A DNA stretch of 8,330 bases from the NCBI GenBank assembly GCA_003175915.1, contig PSRH01000045.1, positions 1-8,330 of the forward strand, read 5' to 3'. The notes below the pieces were generated by a model, which saw nothing but the letters and a program-made list of their open reading frames with translations, ran no database searches and had not been told where the DNA came from. Made by a program: the position numbers and the translations under genes. The stretch comes from Candidatus Melainabacteria bacterium (GTDB taxonomy: Bacteria > Cyanobacteriota > Vampirovibrionia > Obscuribacterales > Obscuribacteraceae). This document shows, piece after piece, positions 5,896-8,330 of this stretch; position 1 is the first letter of the stretch; each line of letters starts with the position of its first letter.

Positions 5896-7821
5896 GGTTC
5901 CTGATTGCTGGTTTTCGGGGGGAGTCTGGTTATTGGCATTGCTCATCAGCGAGCGCTTATGAATGGCAAGGGCCTGGGCCAGATCTTCCGAGTAGCTCTT
6001 CTTAGCTGGATTAAGGGCGCTGGCGATGCGAAATTCGGAGATTGCCTCGCCGATTTCGCCTGCGCTCATAAGGTTGATGGCTAAGCGATGATGCAATTCG
6101 GCATTCTGAAGATTGGCAGGAAGAATTTGTCTTAAGAGGTTGGCGGCCGCCTGATAATCTTTTTGCGCTTCTACCTGACTGATTTCGGCCAGCACGTTCA
6201 TGCTGCCGGCATTGACGCTTGGTTCTGCGCTTCTGGAATCGGCTGCTGCCGATTCGTTATGAGTGCGGAAATTTAGTTGAGACGAGCCGGCAGACTGAGT
6301 GCCGTTGCCGCCCTCGAAAACATCTTTGGGCGGCGGGTAATTAACATTGTCGCTGTTCAACGGGTGGTTAGCCATGGAGTTAGAAGGAAGGTGATTCCCC
6401 ATCGGCACAGCTGATGGGGTCAGCCCAGATTCTGAATTACTTGAGCTTGCAGAGCTGGCACTACCGGCAGCCTGCATCTGCTTCATACGCGCAGCCGCTT
6501 CCTTATTATTTTCCGGATCGATCAGAACGCAAGTTAGATATGCTTGATGCGCCCCTTGATAGTCTCCATTTGCCTCAAGGCATTCACCCAAAAGGAACTG
6601 GTAGTGAGCGTTCCGGGGTTCTGCCATGACCGCTTGACTAATCTCGGCGAGCGCCTCTTTTCTTAAACTCTGGCTATACAAAGTCTCAGCGGCCAGCTTG
6701 TGTCGCTCGGCTTGGGCGTGCTTATAGGCTCTGCTCAAGCTCTCCAGGCCGGCGGCAATGTTGGGATTTCTTGGATCGTTGGCCTGGACTTTCCGATATT
6801 CGCTGTCTGCTCCCTGGAAGTCGCCGGTCAATTGCAGGGCGCCGGCTAGACCAAGATGATTTTCCGAGACATTCGGACTAGTCGCTACCTGTTTGCGCCA
6901 GAGTTCGACTAAAGCCTCGCCGGCTGCGGCATCTTTTGGATCGGCAATGACGGCTTTGCGCAGCGAAGCTGCCCCTGAGGTAAAGTCCTTTTGAGATAAA
7001 GCAATGAAACCGAGCTGACGATGGGCCGGGCCGAAATCGGGATTTTTAGCAATTGCTTGTCTGTACCAGGCGCTAGCCCCGGCAATCTGCCCGTAGCGGT
7101 AGTACAAATCTCCCATCTTCACATAGGTGCGTGCCGATTCTTCTAGCTGGAGAGCTGCTTTGTATTCCACCGTGGCAGCTTCCAAATCGCCATTGGCAAT
7201 TAGCTGATCCCCAAACGTCAACCTGACGTCGACAGAACTGGGATCGAGTCCCATTTTGCGGATGGTGTCAACCAGTCTCCGGCCGGCCAGGCTGTTATCT
7301 GGTGCGATGGCTAAGGCCTGACGGAAAAGGTGAGCGGCGCTGGACAGGTCGTTTTGAGCTAGTCTTTGTTCACCATAGGCTGTACGGGCTGCCGAAAGGT
7401 TGATGCGAAACTGCTTGTTACTGGGGTCTAACTGCACAGCCTTTTCATGCTCTTGAATGGCTTCGCCCCAGCGACCCTGCCGGCCAAACTGCACGGCTCT
7501 ATTGTTGGCATCGACTGATGCTTGCAGGTGTTGTCTTGCGGCGTTGGCATTTTCTTCAATAGCGTGTTTTCGATCGATTTCCGCTTGTTGGGCGGCTTTT
7601 GCATCCAGCGCCTCGCGACGCTTTTCCTCATCGCGCGCGTCGTTGCCTCTGTAAAAGCGACTGACCGACGGGACGACTTGTTGGGGTGGGAGGCTCTGGG
7701 CTTCGCCCTCATGCGGCAGGGGCGGTGCTGTCAGTTTGGTTGCTCCAGCCTCGATGGTAAGGACCGACGGGGTGAAGATAAGGGACAAAAGGAGACAATG
7801 GAAAAAAGATGTCTTGTTCAT
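5878..7821 (-). CDS. Exported TPR-repeat protein
   Basis: The 647-residue protein opens with a signal peptide: MNK, a hydrophobic core FFHCLLLSLIF within 6-22, and a likely cleavage after EAGA at residue 27. Then come a Pro/Gln-rich linker, a highly charged probable coiled coil (61-98), and a run of tetratricopeptide repeats at roughly 103-136, 145-176, 198-228, 230-263, 264-297, 321-352, 375-404 and 405-438. They carry the usual pattern of small residues and an NPDF/DPSN-type turn (e.g. AIQEHEKAVQLDPSN at 121-135). A Ser/Asn/Pro-rich spacer (about 450-540) separates two more repeats (543-575, 576-607), and the tail is polar. TPR arrays are protein-binding scaffolds, so the role is probably assembly on the outer side of the membrane; no enzyme domain is seen. 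The ATG at 7821 has no good Shine-Dalgarno site (AAGG lies 18 nt away), but no other in-frame start is close. It appears to be the first gene of the minus-strand operon. Confidence 0.9.
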   Translation of the reverse strand: MNKTSFFHCLLLSLIFTPSVLTIEAGATKLTAPPLPHEGEAQSLPPQQVVPSVSRFYRGNDARDEEKRREALDAKAAQQAEIDRKHAIEENANAARQHLQASVDANNRAVQFGRQGRWGEAIQEHEKAVQLDPSNKQFRINLSAARTAYGEQRLAQNDLSSAAHLFRQALAIAPDNSLAGRRLVDTIRKMGLDPSSVDVRLTFGDQLIANGDLEAATVEYKAALQLEESARTYVKMGDLYYRYGQIAGASAWYRQAIAKNPDFGPAHRQLGFIALSQKDFTSGAASLRKAVIADPKDAAAGEALVELWRKQVATSPNVSENHLGLAGALQLTGDFQGADSEYRKVQANDPRNPNIAAGLESLSRAYKHAQAERHKLAAETLYSQSLRKEALAEISQAVMAEPRNAHYQFLLGECLEANGDYQGAHQAYLTCVLIDPENNKEAAARMKQMQAAGSASSASSSNSESGLTPSAVPMGNHLPSNSMANHPLNSDNVNYPPPKDVFEGGNGTQSAGSSQLNFRTHNESAAADSRSAEPSVNAGSMNVLAEISQVEAQKDYQAAANLLRQILPANLQNAELHHRLAINLMSAGEIGEAISEFRIASALNPAKKSYSEDLAQALAIHKRSLMSNANNQTPPENQQSGTEATKK

Positions 7822-7971
7822 GGTTTTTGCGGAATCTAACCTTAGGACCAGGCGTCAGCGAAAATTGAAACCGCCAATTAAGTGAGCACAGCTTAACGAC
7901 TGGGCCAAGGTCAAGTCTATTGGGGTTTCTCCCAAGGGTTTCGTAAATGTCCCATCTCGGTCTGGTTAAAG

Positions 7972-8010
7972 CCCGCACAGTACCCGTTTGCGGCATATGA
8001 CAACTGCGGG
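7972..8010. repeat. Inverted repeat CCCGCA / TGCGGG
   Basis: CCCGCA at 7972-7977 is the exact reverse complement of TGCGGG at 8005-8010. It extends outward by one G-T and one A-T pair, and the loop is 27 nt. Such a repeat is expected by chance in a region of this size, so its function is open. Confidence 0.25.
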
Positions 8011-8017
8011 TTGGGCA

Positions 8018-8040
8018 CCTGGCGTGCGCCTCGAGCCAGG
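8018..8040. repeat. Inverted repeat CCTGGC / GCCAGG
   Basis: CCTGGC at 8018-8023 and GCCAGG at 8035-8040 form a perfect 6-bp stem around an 11-nt loop. There is no T-run on either side, so it is not an intrinsic terminator. It could be an operator or part of a structured leader. Confidence 0.3.
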
Positions 8041-8048
8041 GCCGATTC

Positions 8049-8066
8049 CCTACTAAATAGAGTAGG
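8049..8066. repeat. Inverted repeat CCTACT / AGTAGG
   Basis: CCTACT at 8049-8054 and AGTAGG at 8061-8066 are perfect complements around the 6-nt loop AAATAG. The 18-bp compact, dyad-symmetric size suits a regulator binding site. TATTTT follows on the plus strand, but the stem is too weak for a convincing terminator. Confidence 0.35.
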
Positions 8067-8167
8067 TATTTTGGGATAGACAATCGGACGGTTAAGAGGA
8101 GGGCATTTAGTGGAATGGCCCTTGGCGAGGCTGAGCGTTGTTACAATAGAACGTGCTCGCTTGCCTG

Positions 8168-8195
8168 TTGACTTGCTCGTCGACCAGCCTACATA
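8168..8195 (+). promoter_or_regulatory. Possible promoter of the response-regulator-like gene
   Basis: TTGACT at 8168-8173 matches the -35 consensus at five of six positions. A weak -10 box, TACATA at 8190-8195 (three of six), follows after 16 nt. Transcription would start near 8203, leaving a leader of about 24 nt before TTG 8227, which agrees with the Shine-Dalgarno position. The poor -10 box keeps this tentative. A separate TACAAT at 8142-8147 has no properly spaced -35 box. Confidence 0.3.
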
Positions 8196-8216
8196 GCAAA
8201 CGCACATATATAGTTC

Positions 8217-8220
8217 GGAG
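8217..8220 (+). promoter_or_regulatory. Shine-Dalgarno site deciding a TTG start
   Basis: GGAG ends 6 nt before TTG 8227. An in-frame TAA stop sits immediately before the TTG (8224-8226), so no earlier start is possible. The next in-frame candidates fall inside the conserved receiver strand. Confidence 0.7.
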
Positions 8221-8226
8221 TTTTAA

Positions 8227-8330
8227 TTGGACTCAGCATTATCAGCCGCTCCCAGACATTCAGCTTTCAGACCTCGCACCGTTCTATGTGAACGACATGA
8301 ATTGATCAGGTTTGGGCTGAAGAGAGTGGT
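8227..8330 (+). CDS. Response-regulator-like protein, probable NarL/LuxR type (N-terminal fragment, runs off right edge)
   Basis: Only 34 codons plus two bases are present. After a 16-residue lead, RTVLCERHELIRFGLKRV (17-34) matches the first strand and helix of NarL-type receiver domains, where the usual wording is like VLLVDDHxLVRxGLxxLL. Such proteins take phosphate from a sensor kinase and bind DNA through a C-terminal helix-turn-helix; that part, and the phosphorylated aspartate, lie beyond the window. The normal acidic pair DD is here E22-R23, so one of the magnesium-binding acidic residues is missing, which hints at an atypical or phosphorylation-independent receiver. The TTG start is fixed by GGAG 6 nt upstream and an in-frame stop directly before it. 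It is transcribed divergently from the rpoB-like operon and could regulate it, though only its position suggests this. Confidence 0.65.
   Translation, partial: MDSALSAAPRHSAFRPRTVLCERHELIRFGLKRV

Larger units (their letters stand above)
7822..8226. other. Divergent intergenic control region
   Basis: These 405 bp separate the minus-strand operon from the plus-strand response-regulator-like gene and must hold the promoters of both. No tRNA, terminator or convincing gene is seen. Small open frames here have no ribosome binding site and an unstructured composition. For the minus strand I found only poor promoter matches: TTGACC at 7914-7909 with no -10 box at proper spacing, and TTGTCA at 8003-7998 with a weak TACTGT 15 nt on. 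Three short inverted repeats lie between 7972 and 8066. Confidence 0.6.

Noticed and set aside
8035..8055. T-arm-like sequence (GGG, CCGATT, CCC) suggesting a tRNA
   Set aside because: The loop is not the TTCGANN type, and no matching acceptor, D-arm or anticodon arm can be drawn around it on either strand.
8049..8072. Hairpin followed by TATTTT as an intrinsic terminator on the plus strand
   Set aside because: The stem is only 6 bp, half A-T, and the T-run is interrupted. No plus-strand gene lies upstream that would need it.
7709..8207. Two overlapping minus-strand open frames (124 and 96 codons) upstream of the TPR gene
   Set aside because: Neither has a Shine-Dalgarno site. The first runs into the TPR coding region in another frame. 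Their residue composition (scattered Cys, Trp, Pro, Arg) looks random. They occupy the region where promoters must lie.

Overview
The window holds a compact five-gene block, all on the minus strand and read from about 7821 down past the left edge. A divergently oriented gene begins at the right edge. The only well-known family is an RNA polymerase beta subunit (RpoB). Its N-terminal wording (an FxxPDLxExxRxSxRxFLEE-like start and a DRGTFxINGxERVV block) and its lack of the large proteobacterial insertions resemble cyanobacterial and plastid RpoB. With the roughly balanced base composition and exported TPR and small helical proteins, this suggests a bacterium of the wider Cyanobacteria/Melainabacteria group, possibly Obscuribacter-like. 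The lineage call is an inference; no 16S or marker set is present.

Layout, in order of transcription. (1) 7821-5878: exported TPR-repeat protein. (2) 5881-2102: full-length but strongly divergent RpoB, joined to gene 1 by a 4-nt GTGA stop/start overlap. (3) 2079-1159: exported or membrane protein with two hydrophobic helices near its C-terminal end. (4) 1156-458: small exported helical protein, with a strong Shine-Dalgarno site lying across the stop codon of gene 3. (5) 422 to beyond position 1: an N-terminal fragment that reads like a winged-helix replication-relaxation (Replic_Relax) family protein. Gaps are -4, 22, 2 and 35 bp, so this looks like one transcription unit. At the right edge, a plus-strand gene starting with TTG at 8227 has a NarL/LuxR-type response-regulator N-terminus. 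The 405-bp stretch from 7822 to 8226 is a divergent control region.

The most unusual point is the RpoB. It is not followed by rpoC or preceded by ribosomal protein genes, but sits among exported proteins of unknown function and a possible plasmid/conjugation-type regulator. It keeps the catalytic residues (E668, D669, K820, K828) but has lost several nearly invariant residues: the fork-loop-2 RER triplet, the asparagine equivalent to E. coli N684, the KRR before the catalytic lysine, and parts of the rifampicin pocket. It also carries a C-terminal extension of about 195 residues. The simplest reading is a second, specialised beta subunit, perhaps giving drug-insensitive or altered transcription, in an accessory or mobile operon. 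The alternative is the sole rpoB of a fast-evolving lineage, displaced from its usual neighbours. The window alone cannot decide. All E. coli comparisons were made from memory by eye.
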